Shown: positions 35,080-44,517 of the stretch, piece by piece | Layout: each line of letters starts with the position of its first letter | How positions within the stretch are numbered: position 1 is the first letter of the stretch | Assembly (NCBI RefSeq): GCF_014203235.1 | Contig: NZ_JACHIN010000026.1 | Coordinates: forward strand, 30,348 to 94,347 | Source of the DNA: Nonomuraea endophytica | GTDB taxonomy: Bacteria > Actinomycetota > Actinomycetes > Streptosporangiales > Streptosporangiaceae | Direction: 5' to 3' | DNA length: 64,000 bases | Notes under the pieces: model-generated | The model's database searches: none | Seen by the model: the letters and a program-made list of their open reading frames with translations, nothing else | What the model was told of the DNA's origin: nothing | Position numbers and translations under genes: made by a program

Positions 35080-35822
35080 GCGCCTTCCTGGACCGGCTGC
35101 GGCAGGGGGTTCCGACGCTCATGCTCGGGATTCGCGGCAGCCGTACCTCCGAGATCGTGCGGATGGCGCACGCGACCGGCCACCACGCGATCCTGGTCGA
35201 CCTGGAGCACTCCCCCATGTCCACCGACGTGGCCGCCCAGCTCTGCTCGGCCGCCGACAGCCTCGGGATGACGGCGCTGGTGCGGGTGCCGGAACGCGAG
35301 TACGGCATGATCGGCCGGCTGCTGGACGGCGGCGCGCACGGCATCGTCGCGCCGCGGATCGAGACCGCGGAGGAGGCGCGGCTGGTCGCCCGTGCCTGCC
35401 GCTTCCCGCCGCGCGGGCAGCGCTCGCAGATCGCCCAGGCGCCGAGGTACGGCATGCGGCCGATGCCGGCCAGGGAGCTGAACCCGGCGCTGGACGAGGA
35501 GGCGATCGTGCAGATCCTCATCGAGACCCCGGCGGGAATCGCCAACGCCGCCGCCATCGCCCGGGTGGACGGCGTGGACATGCTCGCGATCGGCGTCAAC
35601 GACCTCACCGCCGAGCTGGGCGCGCCCGGATCCTACGACGATCCCGGCGTGGCCGAGGCGATCAAGACCGCCGCCGCGGCCTGCCGCGCGCACGGCAAGC
35701 TGCTGGCGATCGGCGGCATGCCCGCGACCGGTCTGGCCGGCGTCTGCCCGCTCCGCATCACCGGGATGGACTCGGCCCTGCTTTACCAAGCCATCGATGC
35801 CGCCGCGAAGGACGCGTCATGA
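35076..35822 (+). CDS. HpcH/HpaI-family aldolase
   Basis: This 248-residue TIM-barrel class II aldolase starts from the GTG at 35076. Metal- and pyruvate-binding blocks are visible: HHAILVDLEHSPMSTDVA, RVPEREYGMIGRLLDGGAHGIVAP followed by RIETAEEA, then IETPAGIANAAAIARVDGVD and AIGVNDLTAELGAPG. Members cleave 4-hydroxy-2-oxo acids, releasing pyruvate, at the end of aromatic-acid meta-cleavage pathways. Next to a pyrone-dicarboxylate-lactonase-like protein it may cleave the opened product. That coupling is inference. Confidence 0.88.
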   Translation: MSAFLDRLRQGVPTLMLGIRGSRTSEIVRMAHATGHHAILVDLEHSPMSTDVAAQLCSAADSLGMTALVRVPEREYGMIGRLLDGGAHGIVAPRIETAEEARLVARACRFPPRGQRSQIAQAPRYGMRPMPARELNPALDEEAIVQILIETPAGIANAAAIARVDGVDMLAIGVNDLTAELGAPGSYDDPGVAEAIKTAAAACRAHGKLLAIGGMPATGLAGVCPLRITGMDSALLYQAIDAAAKDAS

Positions 35823-36649
35823 CACCCCTCCAGACCACGCCCATGCGGGCCGCGACGAGCAATACCCTGCCCCGCTTCACGCTGCCCGGGTTGAGCTGCG
35901 ACGCCCATTTCCACGTGTTCGAGCCCGGCTACAACCATGTGCCCGACCCGCTCTACACCTTCCCCGATGGAACGCTCGACCAGTACCTGCGGCTGGCCGA
36001 CTGGCTCGGCGTCGAGCGGATGGTGCTGGTCCAGCCGACCTTTTACGGCACCGACAACACCCTGCTCCTCGACGTGCTGCGCAAGGTGGGACCGCACTGC
36101 CGCGGCGTGGTGCGGATCGAGGACTCCGTGAGCGACGCGCAGCTCGACCGCTTCCACGAGGCGGGAGTGCGCGCGATCAGGCTCGACCTGTTCGCCCGCG
36201 CCACGTGGCCGGCCGACGAACTCATCGCCTACATCCGCGCGATGGCCCTGCGCGCCGGGCGGCGCGGCTGGCACCTGCAGTTCTACACCCCGGGCGCGGT
36301 CGTCAAGACCCTGCTGCCGTTCCTGACCGAGCTGGAGCACCCCTTCGTCATCGACCACATGGGATACGGGATGGACCTCGACGGGCTGCTTCCACTGCTG
36401 GCGGGCGGGCACTGCTACCTCAAGCTGTCGGCCCCCTACCGGCTGAAGACGGACGTGGAACCGCTGGCCCGCGCCCTGGTCGAGGCCCGCCCCGACCGGC
36501 TGCTGTGGGGCTCGGACTGGCCACATCTGCCGGACGGCCAACGCGACACCGGCGCGCTGCTGAACCTGCTGGCCGACTGGGCGCCCGCCCCGGAAGATCG
36601 TCACCAGATCCTCGTCGAGGCGCCGGGACGGCTGTTCTATGAGCAGTAA
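35819..36649 (+). CDS. Amidohydrolase-2 protein, pyrone-dicarboxylate-lactonase-like
   Basis: This 276-residue TIM-barrel hydrolase has the N-terminal metal motif CDAHFHVFEPG (H-x-H), strand-end residues in HLQFYTPG and FVIDHMGYGMD, and the final Asp in LLWGSDWPHLPD. The set resembles 2-pyrone-4,6-dicarboxylate lactonase (LigI), which opens a lactone to a hydroxy-oxo acid and needs no metal or one metal. The substrate could be another lactone. It is followed by the TetR gene with an 11-base overlap. Confidence 0.82.
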   Translation: MTPLQTTPMRAATSNTLPRFTLPGLSCDAHFHVFEPGYNHVPDPLYTFPDGTLDQYLRLADWLGVERMVLVQPTFYGTDNTLLLDVLRKVGPHCRGVVRIEDSVSDAQLDRFHEAGVRAIRLDLFARATWPADELIAYIRAMALRAGRRGWHLQFYTPGAVVKTLLPFLTELEHPFVIDHMGYGMDLDGLLPLLAGGHCYLKLSAPYRLKTDVEPLARALVEARPDRLLWGSDWPHLPDGQRDTGALLNLLADWAPAPEDRHQILVEAPGRLFYEQ

Positions 36650-37250
36650 TCTCGTGGGCGGGAGGAATCTGGTGAAGTCCAAGCGCACCGAAGCAGAGCT
36701 CAAGGACGCCGCACGGCGGCTGCTGACCCGCAAGAGCTATGCCGAAATCAAGATCACCGATATCACCGCGGAGGCGGGAAAGGCGGTGGGCTCGTTCTAC
36801 CGCTACTTCGAGGACAAGGACGCCCTGCTCACCTCGCTGGCCGACGACTTCCAGACGGCGCTGCGCTCCCACGTGGTCGAGCAGCTCGGCCACGAGCACC
36901 GGCTCTCCACGACCGACGACATCCGCCACCACGTCCGCGCCTACTGGGACACCTACCGCGAGCACCTCCCGGAGATCGTCGGCATCTTCCAGGCGTCCAT
37001 GTCCAGCGGTACCTTCCGCCACATCCACGAGGAGCTACGCCAGCGGCACGTGGAGCACTGGACGCGGCACATCCGCGACACCGACAGCCCGGCGGCCAAG
37101 AGCGAGGAGAGCGCCCGGCTGGCCGCCTTCGCCATCACCTGCATGCTGGAGTCCTTCTGCTACCACCGCCTCGCGCAGAGCCCGGGAGGCGACGACGACG
37201 AGGCCATCGAAACAGTCACCCAGCTGATCGCCCGAGGACTGCTGGGGTGA
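36639..37250 (+). CDS. TetR-family regulator of the uptake/catabolic operon
   Basis: This 203-residue regulator has an N-terminal helix-turn-helix, IKITDITAEAGKAVGSFYRY followed by FEDKDAL, and a helical ligand domain. It is the last gene of the nine-gene operon, overlapping the amidohydrolase gene by 11 bases if the ATG at 36639 is used; a GTG at 36672 would remove the overlap. The operon leader carries two TGAAT-ATTCA palindromes of the size TetR dimers bind. Autoregulation with a pathway compound as inducer is likely. Confidence 0.85.
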   Translation: MSSNLVGGRNLVKSKRTEAELKDAARRLLTRKSYAEIKITDITAEAGKAVGSFYRYFEDKDALLTSLADDFQTALRSHVVEQLGHEHRLSTTDDIRHHVRAYWDTYREHLPEIVGIFQASMSSGTFRHIHEELRQRHVEHWTRHIRDTDSPAAKSEESARLAAFAITCMLESFCYHRLAQSPGGDDDEAIETVTQLIARGLLG

Positions 37251-37280
37251 CCCCGCCGGTCAGGTGCCGCACGGCCGCTG

Positions 37281-37814
37281 TCACGGCTGGGCGGGCACGC
37301 TCTGACCCTCGCGGAACTCCGCCAGCACGGCCTCGCGGACCTCGGCGGGGAGGCGGTCGATGTAGAGCATGCCGTTGAGGTGGTCGGTCTCGTGCTGGAG
37401 GCAGCGGGCCAGCACTCCGGTCCCGTGTACGGTCACCGGCTCGCCGGCCACGTCGAACCCGTGACAGGTGGCCAGGTCGGGACGGCCCACCGCGGCGCGT
37501 GGCCCCGGCACCGACAGGCAGCCCTCGTCGCCCCGATCGACGTTGCGGTCCTGGGCGGCGGGTAGCTCCAGGGCCGGGTTGACGATCACGCCCTTGCGGT
37601 AGACGTCGTCGGCGTCCGGGCAGTCGTACACGAAGACGCGCAGGTCCACGCCGATCTGGTTGGCGGCCAGGCCCACGCCTTTGGCGGCGTACATGCTGGC
37701 GAACATGTCCTCGACCAGGAGGGCCAGGTCGTCGTCGAAGCGCTCCACCGGGCGGCATGGTGTGTGCAGCACCGGGGTGCCGAGGAGGGTGATGGGGCGG
37801 GCCGTACCGGTCAT
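37281..37814 (-). CDS. def: Peptide deformylase
   Basis: This 177-residue enzyme has all three deformylase motifs: GVGLAANQIG (motif 1), EGCLSVPG (motif 2, metal-ligand Cys) and QHETDHLNG (motif 3, the two His and the catalytic Glu). It removes the formyl group from new proteins. The ATG at 37814 overlaps the tsaD stop (ATGA), so the two are co-translated. Whether this is the only deformylase in the genome cannot be told; its unusual neighbours suggest an extra copy. Confidence 0.93.
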   Translation of the reverse strand: MTGTARPITLLGTPVLHTPCRPVERFDDDLALLVEDMFASMYAAKGVGLAANQIGVDLRVFVYDCPDADDVYRKGVIVNPALELPAAQDRNVDRGDEGCLSVPGPRAAVGRPDLATCHGFDVAGEPVTVHGTGVLARCLQHETDHLNGMLYIDRLPAEVREAVLAEFREGQSVPAQP

Positions 37815-38824
37815 GCGCAAACCGCCTTGGTCAGGGGAGCGGAAGGGTCAGCGGACAGATCGAGCGCGGCGGCCGGATGCCCGGCCTCCACCAGCAGATC
37901 GCCCACGGCCGCGATCATAAGGCCGTTGTCGGTGCACAGCGCGGGCGGCGGGACACGCAGGGCCAGTCCCGCGGCGGCGCATCGTTCGGCGGCGACCTCG
38001 CGCAGGCGGGCGTTGGCGGCCACGCCGCCGACGATCACCAGGGTGTCGATGCCGTGTTCCAGGCAGGCGGCGACGGCCTTGCGGGTGAGCACGTCGACCA
38101 CGGCTTCCTGGAAGGAGGCGGCGACGTCCGGGACGGACAGGTCTGGTTCCCGCTCGACCTGGCGGGCCACGGCGCTCTTGAGTCCGGAGAAGGAGAACCT
38201 GTAGCCCTGGCCGAGCATGGCACGGGGGAAGGCGATGGCGGCGCGGTCGCCGTCGAGGGCGGCGCGGCTGACGGCCGGGCCGCCGGGGTAGGCGAGGCCG
38301 AGCAGGCGGGCGACCTTGTCGAAGGCCTCTCCGGCCGCGTCGTCGACGGTGTCGCCCAGGTGGACGATCGGGTCGCGGGCCAGGTCGCCGAGCAGCAGCA
38401 GCGAGGTGTGGCCGCCGGAGACGATCAGGGCGATCGAGCGGGCGGGCAGCGGGCCGTGTTCCAGGGTGTCGGCGGCGACGTGCCCGGCCAGGTGGTGCAC
38501 GCCGTAGAGCGGCTTGTCCCAGCCGAAGGCGAGCGCCTTGGCGGCGGCCAGGCCCGTCTGCAGCGCGGTCGCCAGCCCCGGACCCGAGGTGACCGCGATC
38601 GCGTCGATCTCGCCGGGCTTGACCTGGGCCTGCTCCATGGCCGAGAGGAGACACGGGGTCAGTGATTCCAGGTGCGCTCGGGCGGCGATCTCGGGAACGA
38701 CGCCGCCGAAGCGGGCGTGCTCGTCCATGGAGGAGGCCAGCGCGGCGCCCAGCACACGCCCGTCGGCGACCACGCCCACGCCGGTCTCGTCGCACGAGGT
38801 CTCGATCCCCAGGACTACGGCCAC
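37811..38824 (-). CDS. tsaD: tRNA threonylcarbamoyladenosine transferase TsaD
   Basis: This 337-residue protein starts from a GTG with a GAAGGAGG site. It carries the Kae1/TsaD ASKHA fold: VLGIETSCDETGVGVV at the start, the metal-binding pair HHLAGH, IVSGGHTSLLLL, and near the end GGVAANARLRE and CTDNGLMIA with the third metal ligand. It transfers threonylcarbamoyl to A37 of ANN-reading tRNAs. TsaB, TsaE and RimI, the usual neighbours, are absent. Instead it sits between deformylase and alanyl-tRNA synthetase genes. Confidence 0.95.
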   Translation of the reverse strand: MAVVLGIETSCDETGVGVVADGRVLGAALASSMDEHARFGGVVPEIAARAHLESLTPCLLSAMEQAQVKPGEIDAIAVTSGPGLATALQTGLAAAKALAFGWDKPLYGVHHLAGHVAADTLEHGPLPARSIALIVSGGHTSLLLLGDLARDPIVHLGDTVDDAAGEAFDKVARLLGLAYPGGPAVSRAALDGDRAAIAFPRAMLGQGYRFSFSGLKSAVARQVEREPDLSVPDVAASFQEAVVDVLTRKAVAACLEHGIDTLVIVGGVAANARLREVAAERCAAAGLALRVPPPALCTDNGLMIAAVGDLLVEAGHPAAALDLSADPSAPLTKAVCA

Positions 38825-38864
38825 ACCGCCTCCTTCTCGCGAATAGTTTGCAACAACAAATATT

Positions 38865-41471
38865 ATGCGGTCCATGAGAACGGCTGAGGTCAAACGGCGC
38901 TTCCTTGATCACTTTTCCGCCGCCGGGCACACAGTGGTGCCCAGCGCTCCCCTGCCCGCCGATGATCCGACCCTGTTGTTCGTCAACGCCGGGATGGTGC
39001 CGTTCAAGCCGTACCTGCTCGGGCAGGTGAGCCCGCCGTACCCTCGGGCGGCCAGCGTGCAGAAGTGCGTCAGGACCCTCGACATCGAAGAGGTCGGCAA
39101 GACCACCAGGCACGGCACGTTCTTCCAGATGAACGGCAACTTCTCCTTCGGCGACTACTTCAAGGAAGAAGCCATCCGGCTGGCCTGGGAGTTGTCCACC
39201 GAGGGTTACGGACTTGACCCCGAGCGGATCTGGGCGACGGTCTACCACGAGGACGACGAGGCGTACACGATCTGGCGGGACGTGATCGGGCTGCCCGAGG
39301 AGCGCATCGTGCGCCGAGGGAAGAAGGACAACTTCTGGTCGATGGGCGTGCCGGGCCCGTGCGGTCCGTGCTCGGAGCTGTACTACGACCGCGGCCCCGC
39401 CTACGGCCCCGAAGGCGGGCCCGAGGTCGACGAGGACCGCTACCTGGAGTTCTGGAACCTCGTCTTCATGCAGTACGAGCGCGGCGAGGGCACGGACAAG
39501 GAGGACTACCCGATCCTCGGCGAGCTGCCCGCGCGCAACATCGACACCGGCATGGGCCTGGAGCGCGTGGCCGCGCTGCTGCAGGGCGTGGACAACATCT
39601 ACGAGATCGACGAGATCAAGCCGATCCTCGACGCCGCCGCCACGCTGACCGGCGCCCGCTACGGCGCGAACAAGGCCGACGACGTACGGCTGCGCGTCGT
39701 CGCCGACCACGTCCGCACCGCGCTGATGATGATCTCCGACGGGGTCACCCCGGCCAACGAGGGCCGGGGCTACGTGCTGCGCCGGATCCTGCGCCGGGCC
39801 ATCCGCGCCGTCCGCCTGCTCGGCCACGACGGGCCGGTGCTGCCCGAACTGCTGCCGGTGGCACGCGACCGCATGGCGCCCTCCTACCCCGAGGTGGCCG
39901 CCGACTTCGAGCGCATCTCCGCCTACGCCTACGGCGAGGAGCAGGCGTTCGACGCCACGCTCCGGCAGGGCAACGCCGTCCTCGACCGGGAGCTGTCCCG
40001 GGCCGGGACGGCGCTGCCCGGCGCGACCGCCTTCCAGCTCCACGACACCTACGGCTTCCCGATCGACCTGACCGTGGAGATCGCCGCCGAGCGCGGCCTG
40101 GAGGTCGACGTCGACGGCTTCCGGCGGCTCATGGACGAGCAACGGCAGCGCGCCAAGCAGGACGCGCGGGCCAAGAAGCGGGGCCACGCCGACACCGGCC
40201 TCTACCGCGACGTGCTCGACCGATCCGGGCCCACCGAGTGGCTGGCCTACCAGAGCCTCGAAAGCGACTCCGCCGTCGTGGCCATCCTGCGTGACGGTCT
40301 GCCCGCCGAGAGCGCCGGTGAAGGCGAGATCGTCGGGATCGTGCTCGACCGCACCCCCTTCTACGCCGAATCCGGCGGCCAGGACAGCGACGCGGGCACC
40401 CTGACCGGCCCCTCGTTCACCGGCGAGGTCATCGACGTGCAGCGGCCGGTCAAGGGGCTGATCGTGCACCAGGTACGGGTCACCGGCGGCTCCGTCGGCG
40501 TCGGCTCCGCCGTACACGCCGCGGTGGATCCCGAGTGGCGGGTCGGCGCGCGGCAGGCGCACTCCGGCACCCACGTCGTGCACGCGGCGCTGCGTGAGGT
40601 GCTCGGCCCGGCGGCCCTGCAGTCCGGCTCCTACAACCGGCCCGGCTACCTGCGCCTCGACTTCTCCTGGCGCGGCGGCCTGTCGGCGGCGGCGCGCAGC
40701 GAGGTGGAGGAGGCGGCCAACCTCGCCATCCGGCGCGACCTGCCGGTCGAGGTGCGCTACATGTCCCTTCCCGAGGCCCGTTCGCAGGGCGCGCTCGCGC
40801 TGTTCGGGGAGACCTACGACGACGAGGTCAGGGTCGTGGAGATCGGCGGCGCATGGTCGCGCGAACTGTGCGGCGGCACCCACGTCGACCACTCGGCCCA
40901 GATCGGCTCGATCGCCCTCACCGGCGAGTCCTCGGTCGGCGCCGGGCAGCGCCGGGTCGAGGCGGTCACCGGCCTGGAGGCCTTCCGTTACCTGGCCCGC
41001 GAGCGCGACCTGGTCTCCCGGCTGGCCGAGCAGCTCAACACGCCCCGTGCCGAACTGCCCGATCGGATCGGCGCTCTGGTCGAGCGGATGAAGCAGGCCG
41101 AGCGGCAGGCGCAGGAGTTGCGCGAGCGGCTCCTGAAGGCCGAGTCGGTCGCGGTGGCCGACGCCGCCCGCGACCTCGGCCCGGCGCTGCTGGCCACCGC
41201 CAGGACCGACCTCGACCCTCGGGTGCTGGCCGAGCTGGTCCGCGACCGGCTGGCCGGGCGGGCCGCGGTCGTGGCGGTGAGCTCGCCCGGCGGGTTCGTC
41301 GTGGCGCTGAACCAGGAGGCCCAGAAGGCGGGACTGTCGGCCGGTGTCCTGGTCAGGACGGCGCTCGACGGCAAGGGCGGTGGCAGCCCGGCGCTCGCCC
41401 AGGGCAAGGCGCCCGCCGACGTCGACACCGCACTCGCGACGATCGCCGAGCTCGTTTCCCGGGCCGGGTGA
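38865..41471 (+). CDS. alaS: Alanyl-tRNA synthetase
   Basis: This 868-residue class II synthetase has class II motif 1 and 2 regions (PYPRAASVQKCVRTLDIEEV; TRHGTFFQMNGNFSFGDYFK) and motif 3 (NIDTGMGLERVA). The editing domain is complete, with zinc ligands HSGTH near residue 565 and CGGTH near 668, and the C-Ala domain follows. An in-frame ATG three codons later (38874) matches the common MRTAE-type start. No ribosome binding site is visible, but TATTAT at 38861-38866 could be a -10 for a leaderless message from 38874. It is divergent from tsaD. Confidence 0.95.
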   Translation: MRSMRTAEVKRRFLDHFSAAGHTVVPSAPLPADDPTLLFVNAGMVPFKPYLLGQVSPPYPRAASVQKCVRTLDIEEVGKTTRHGTFFQMNGNFSFGDYFKEEAIRLAWELSTEGYGLDPERIWATVYHEDDEAYTIWRDVIGLPEERIVRRGKKDNFWSMGVPGPCGPCSELYYDRGPAYGPEGGPEVDEDRYLEFWNLVFMQYERGEGTDKEDYPILGELPARNIDTGMGLERVAALLQGVDNIYEIDEIKPILDAAATLTGARYGANKADDVRLRVVADHVRTALMMISDGVTPANEGRGYVLRRILRRAIRAVRLLGHDGPVLPELLPVARDRMAPSYPEVAADFERISAYAYGEEQAFDATLRQGNAVLDRELSRAGTALPGATAFQLHDTYGFPIDLTVEIAAERGLEVDVDGFRRLMDEQRQRAKQDARAKKRGHADTGLYRDVLDRSGPTEWLAYQSLESDSAVVAILRDGLPAESAGEGEIVGIVLDRTPFYAESGGQDSDAGTLTGPSFTGEVIDVQRPVKGLIVHQVRVTGGSVGVGSAVHAAVDPEWRVGARQAHSGTHVVHAALREVLGPAALQSGSYNRPGYLRLDFSWRGGLSAAARSEVEEAANLAIRRDLPVEVRYMSLPEARSQGALALFGETYDDEVRVVEIGGAWSRELCGGTHVDHSAQIGSIALTGESSVGAGQRRVEAVTGLEAFRYLARERDLVSRLAEQLNTPRAELPDRIGALVERMKQAERQAQELRERLLKAESVAVADAARDLGPALLATARTDLDPRVLAELVRDRLAGRAAVVAVSSPGGFVVALNQEAQKAGLSAGVLVRTALDGKGGGSPALAQGKAPADVDTALATIAELVSRAG

Positions 41472-41540
41472 GCCCGGCCATCCCCTTCCTGAGCCGGTGA
41501 GCTGGGCGGCCATCAGCGCGGTGTCTGCAGGCGGCGCTGG

Positions 41541-42662
41541 TCAGGCCAGGACTCTGCGGGCGACGGTGGTGATGTGGAGTTCGTCCGGGCCGTCGAGCAG
41601 GCGGGCCATCCTGCCCGTGCGGAACAGGGCGGGCAGCGGTGTGTCGGGTCCCAGGCCGGCGGCGCCGTAGACCTGGATGGCCGCGTCGGAAACCTGCTGC
41701 AGCATGCGGGCGGCGGCGACCTTGGCCAGTGCCGTGTCGTCGCGCGCGTCCCGGCCCGCGTCCAGCAGGTGGGCGACCTGGAAGACCAGCGGGCGGGTGG
41801 TGCGGATCGCCAGCAGCGCGTCGAAGACCAGCGCCTGGACGAGCTGATGGTCGGCCAGGCGTCCCGTGGACAGCGAACGCCGCATGGCTCGTTCGCGCAT
41901 GAGGAGGAAGGCCCGCCGGGCCTGGCCGAGCCAGCGCAGGCAGCGCAGCAGGCGGCCGAGCCGTACCCGTTGGCCGACGACCCGCAGCCCCTTGCCCTCG
42001 GCGCCCACGAGCTGTCCGGGTGCTCCCGCCAGGGACAGCTCCCATTGGCCGCCCGCGCCGAGGATGGGGAGTTCACGCACGAGGTGGAAGCCGGGAGCGT
42101 CGGTGGGCACGAGGAAGGCCGACGGGCCGCCGGGCGCACGGGCGAGGACGAGGGCGAGGTCGGCCCGGTCGGCGCCGGCGACGAACCACTTGCGGCCGTG
42201 CAGAGACCAGGAGCCGTCGGCTTGCGGATGGGCGCGGGTGGTGATCAGGGCGGGGTCGGAGCCTGGTGTGTCGGGCTCGGTCATCGCGTTGCACAGGGTC
42301 AGCTCGCCACGGGCCACGCGTCGCAGGTGGCCCGCGTGCTCGCCGAGGACGTTCACGTCGAGCAGGGCGGTGGAGCCGAGCACGGCGGGGGCGTGGTCGC
42401 TGGCGCCCTCGGCCTCCGCCACGTGCGCGTAGTCGGCCAGCGACAGGCCGGCGCCGCCCAGGTCGGGCGGGAGCGGTAGGCCCCAGAGTTCCTGTGCCAC
42501 GGCCTCCTGTCTGAGCCGGTGCAGGAGTGCCGTCGCACCGCCGGCGTCGAGGTCGGCCTCGTGCGGCACGACCCGTTCGGCGACGAACCTGGTCACCCGG
42601 TCCCGCAGGTCACGCACGTGGGGCGGGCACTCGGGCGCGCCCCACAGCTCACTGTCCAACAC
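41541..42662 (-). CDS. Acyl-CoA dehydrogenase, ACAD10/11-like
   Basis: Starting from a GTG at 42662 (AGGAG at 7 bases) this is a 373-residue flavoprotein. It has the FAD/acyl block LCNAMTEPDTPGSDPALITT, the WFVAGADRADLALVLAR strand, the helical C-terminal domain and the catalytic-base region LLDGPDELHITTVARRVL. DGPDE is the ACAD10/11 pattern, found in enzymes for unusual or 4-hydroxy acyl-CoAs. It is divergent from a CoA-transferase and an acyl-CoA ligase, giving a small acid-activation and oxidation cluster. Confidence 0.88.
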   Translation of the reverse strand: MLDSELWGAPECPPHVRDLRDRVTRFVAERVVPHEADLDAGGATALLHRLRQEAVAQELWGLPLPPDLGGAGLSLADYAHVAEAEGASDHAPAVLGSTALLDVNVLGEHAGHLRRVARGELTLCNAMTEPDTPGSDPALITTRAHPQADGSWSLHGRKWFVAGADRADLALVLARAPGGPSAFLVPTDAPGFHLVRELPILGAGGQWELSLAGAPGQLVGAEGKGLRVVGQRVRLGRLLRCLRWLGQARRAFLLMRERAMRRSLSTGRLADHQLVQALVFDALLAIRTTRPLVFQVAHLLDAGRDARDDTALAKVAAARMLQQVSDAAIQVYGAAGLGPDTPLPALFRTGRMARLLDGPDELHITTVARRVLA

Positions 42663-42771
42663 CCTGATCTCCTGAAATGTCGGGAACTTGTGGATCTGTC
42701 CGTCCGACTGGCTGCTGTGGAACAGGTCGCGTGAAGGCGCCACCGGGTTCCCGCCCAGGAGAGGAGAGTCC

Positions 42772-44517
42772 ATGACCCACCCAGCCACGGTCAGGACAGC
42801 ACGTCCGCTCGACGGCATCGACCTGCGCGCGGCAGGTCCACCGGCCCTGATCAGCCTCGCCGTCGACCATCTCAGGTCGCTCGGCTGCGACCACCCCACG
42901 ATCTCCCCCGGCGCCGGGACGGGCGTCATCAGCCTCGACGACAGCGTGCACGCGGAGATCGTGTGGGCACGAGCGGCTCCGCCCGGCGAGGTGAGCGACG
43001 AGGCCACCGCGCAGGCGGCCACCGGAGTCATGCACGTGCACGGAAGAAGCAGCGGCGAGCCGCGCGCTCTCGCCGCCGACTACCTGACGACGATGTGCGC
43101 GGTGCTGACCGTTCAGGGACTGCTCGCCGCCCTGCTCGGACGGGCCCGCGGCGCTGACACGTCGCAGGTGCTGACGGGTGTCGACCTGGCCGGTCTGCTC
43201 GCCGTCAGCCAGTATCTCGCCGCCGCCACCGCGGAGGACGGGGAGGCGGTGCCGATCGCCCCGGGTGGCCCGCCGTTCACCACGGCCGACGGCGTGCTCT
43301 TCGAGGTCGAGACCCTGGATCCCGGGGTGTGGGTGGCGTTCTGGCGCGCGCTCGGCGTGCCCGATCGGGTCGCGGGCTCGGCGTGGCGCTCGTTCCAGTT
43401 CCGCTACGCCACCGCGTGCGCCCCGCTTCCGGAAGACCTGCACGTCGCGGCGGCCGCCTCCACCTGGCCGGAGGTACGGCAGGCGGCCCGGGAATCCCGG
43501 GCCTCGGTGTGCGCGCTCACGTCGCTGGCCGATCGCCGGGCCGAGCCCATCCCGGAGGCGCCGTGGCAGCTCTCACCCGGCCCGCCCTTCACCCCACCGC
43601 ACACCCGGACGCCCGAGACGTCCCGCCCGCTGGCGGGTCTCACCGTCCTGGAAGCCGGGCGGCGCATCCAGGCGCCGCTGACCGCCCATCTCCTGACGAT
43701 GCTCGGCGCCGAGGTGATCCGGATCGAGCCACCCGGCGGAGATCCGCTGCGCGGCATGCCGCCCACCTGCGGCGGCCTGTCCGCGCGCTGGCTGGCGCTC
43801 AACCGGGGAAAGACCGCGGTGGAGATCGACATCAAGTCCGCCACCGGCCGTGCCGAGCTGCGCGAGCTGGTGGCCGGAGCGGACGTGTTCGTGCACAACT
43901 GGGCGCCCGGCACCGCCGAGCGGCTGGGTCTGGACCACGACGACCTGGCCGAGGTCAACCCCGGCCTCGTCTACGCCTACACCAGCGGCTGGGCGGGACA
44001 GCTCGCCGATGCGCCGCTGGGCACCGACTTCATGGTGCAGGCCCGCACGGGCGTGGGCGAGGCCGTGCGCCCCGAAGGTGAGCCCGCCGCGCCGTCGCTC
44101 ATGACCTTGCTGGACGTTCTGGGCGGGTTGCTCGGCGCGGAGGCCGTACTGGCGGGACTATTGCTCCGCGAGCGGACCCGGACCGGCGTGCGGGTGGACT
44201 CCTCGCTGCTGGGAGCGTCGGAGACGCTGATCAGATCCGCGCGTCACCGGACGGAGGCCGGACTCGACCCCCGCGCCCCCAAGGGCTTCCGCCGCCCGAT
44301 ACGCACCACGGACGGATGGGTCGCGGTCGCCGACGGCACCGGCATCCCGGACCTGCCACGCGAACTGAACACCGCCGAGGCCCTCGGACTCCTCAAGCGA
44401 GCCACCGCGGTGACGACAGCCCTGGACGCCCTGCCCACAGACCCCCGCTTCAGCGCCGCGCTCACCCGCGACGGGCACGGCGCCACCGTCGTGCCCGCGC
44501 CTTGGAGGCTCGCATGA
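42772..44517 (+). CDS. Class III CoA-transferase, two-domain
   Basis: This 581-residue protein is larger than the usual ~400-residue CaiB/BaiF member. The C-terminal ~320 residues are a canonical class III fragment: PLAGLTVLEAGRRIQAPLTA, LGAEVIRIEPPGGDPLRGMP, the FVHNWAPGTAERLGLD loop and a likely catalytic Asp in SLMTLLDVLGGLLGAEAVLA. The N-terminal ~270 residues look like a degenerate second copy or a fused half. It moves CoA between acids. A GAGGAG site precedes the ATG, and it overlaps the ligase gene by 4 bases. Confidence 0.87.
   Translation: MTHPATVRTARPLDGIDLRAAGPPALISLAVDHLRSLGCDHPTISPGAGTGVISLDDSVHAEIVWARAAPPGEVSDEATAQAATGVMHVHGRSSGEPRALAADYLTTMCAVLTVQGLLAALLGRARGADTSQVLTGVDLAGLLAVSQYLAAATAEDGEAVPIAPGGPPFTTADGVLFEVETLDPGVWVAFWRALGVPDRVAGSAWRSFQFRYATACAPLPEDLHVAAAASTWPEVRQAARESRASVCALTSLADRRAEPIPEAPWQLSPGPPFTPPHTRTPETSRPLAGLTVLEAGRRIQAPLTAHLLTMLGAEVIRIEPPGGDPLRGMPPTCGGLSARWLALNRGKTAVEIDIKSATGRAELRELVAGADVFVHNWAPGTAERLGLDHDDLAEVNPGLVYAYTSGWAGQLADAPLGTDFMVQARTGVGEAVRPEGEPAAPSLMTLLDVLGGLLGAEAVLAGLLLRERTRTGVRVDSSLLGASETLIRSARHRTEAGLDPRAPKGFRRPIRTTDGWVAVADGTGIPDLPRELNTAEALGLLKRATAVTTALDALPTDPRFSAALTRDGHGATVVPAPWRLA

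Noticed and set aside
37848..41513. A very long leftward open frame opposite alaS and across tsaD
   Set aside because: It lies antisense to alaS over most of its length, has Arg/Gly/Asp/His-rich composition typical of the antisense strand of high-GC genes, and shows no family motif. alaS and tsaD explain the sequence.
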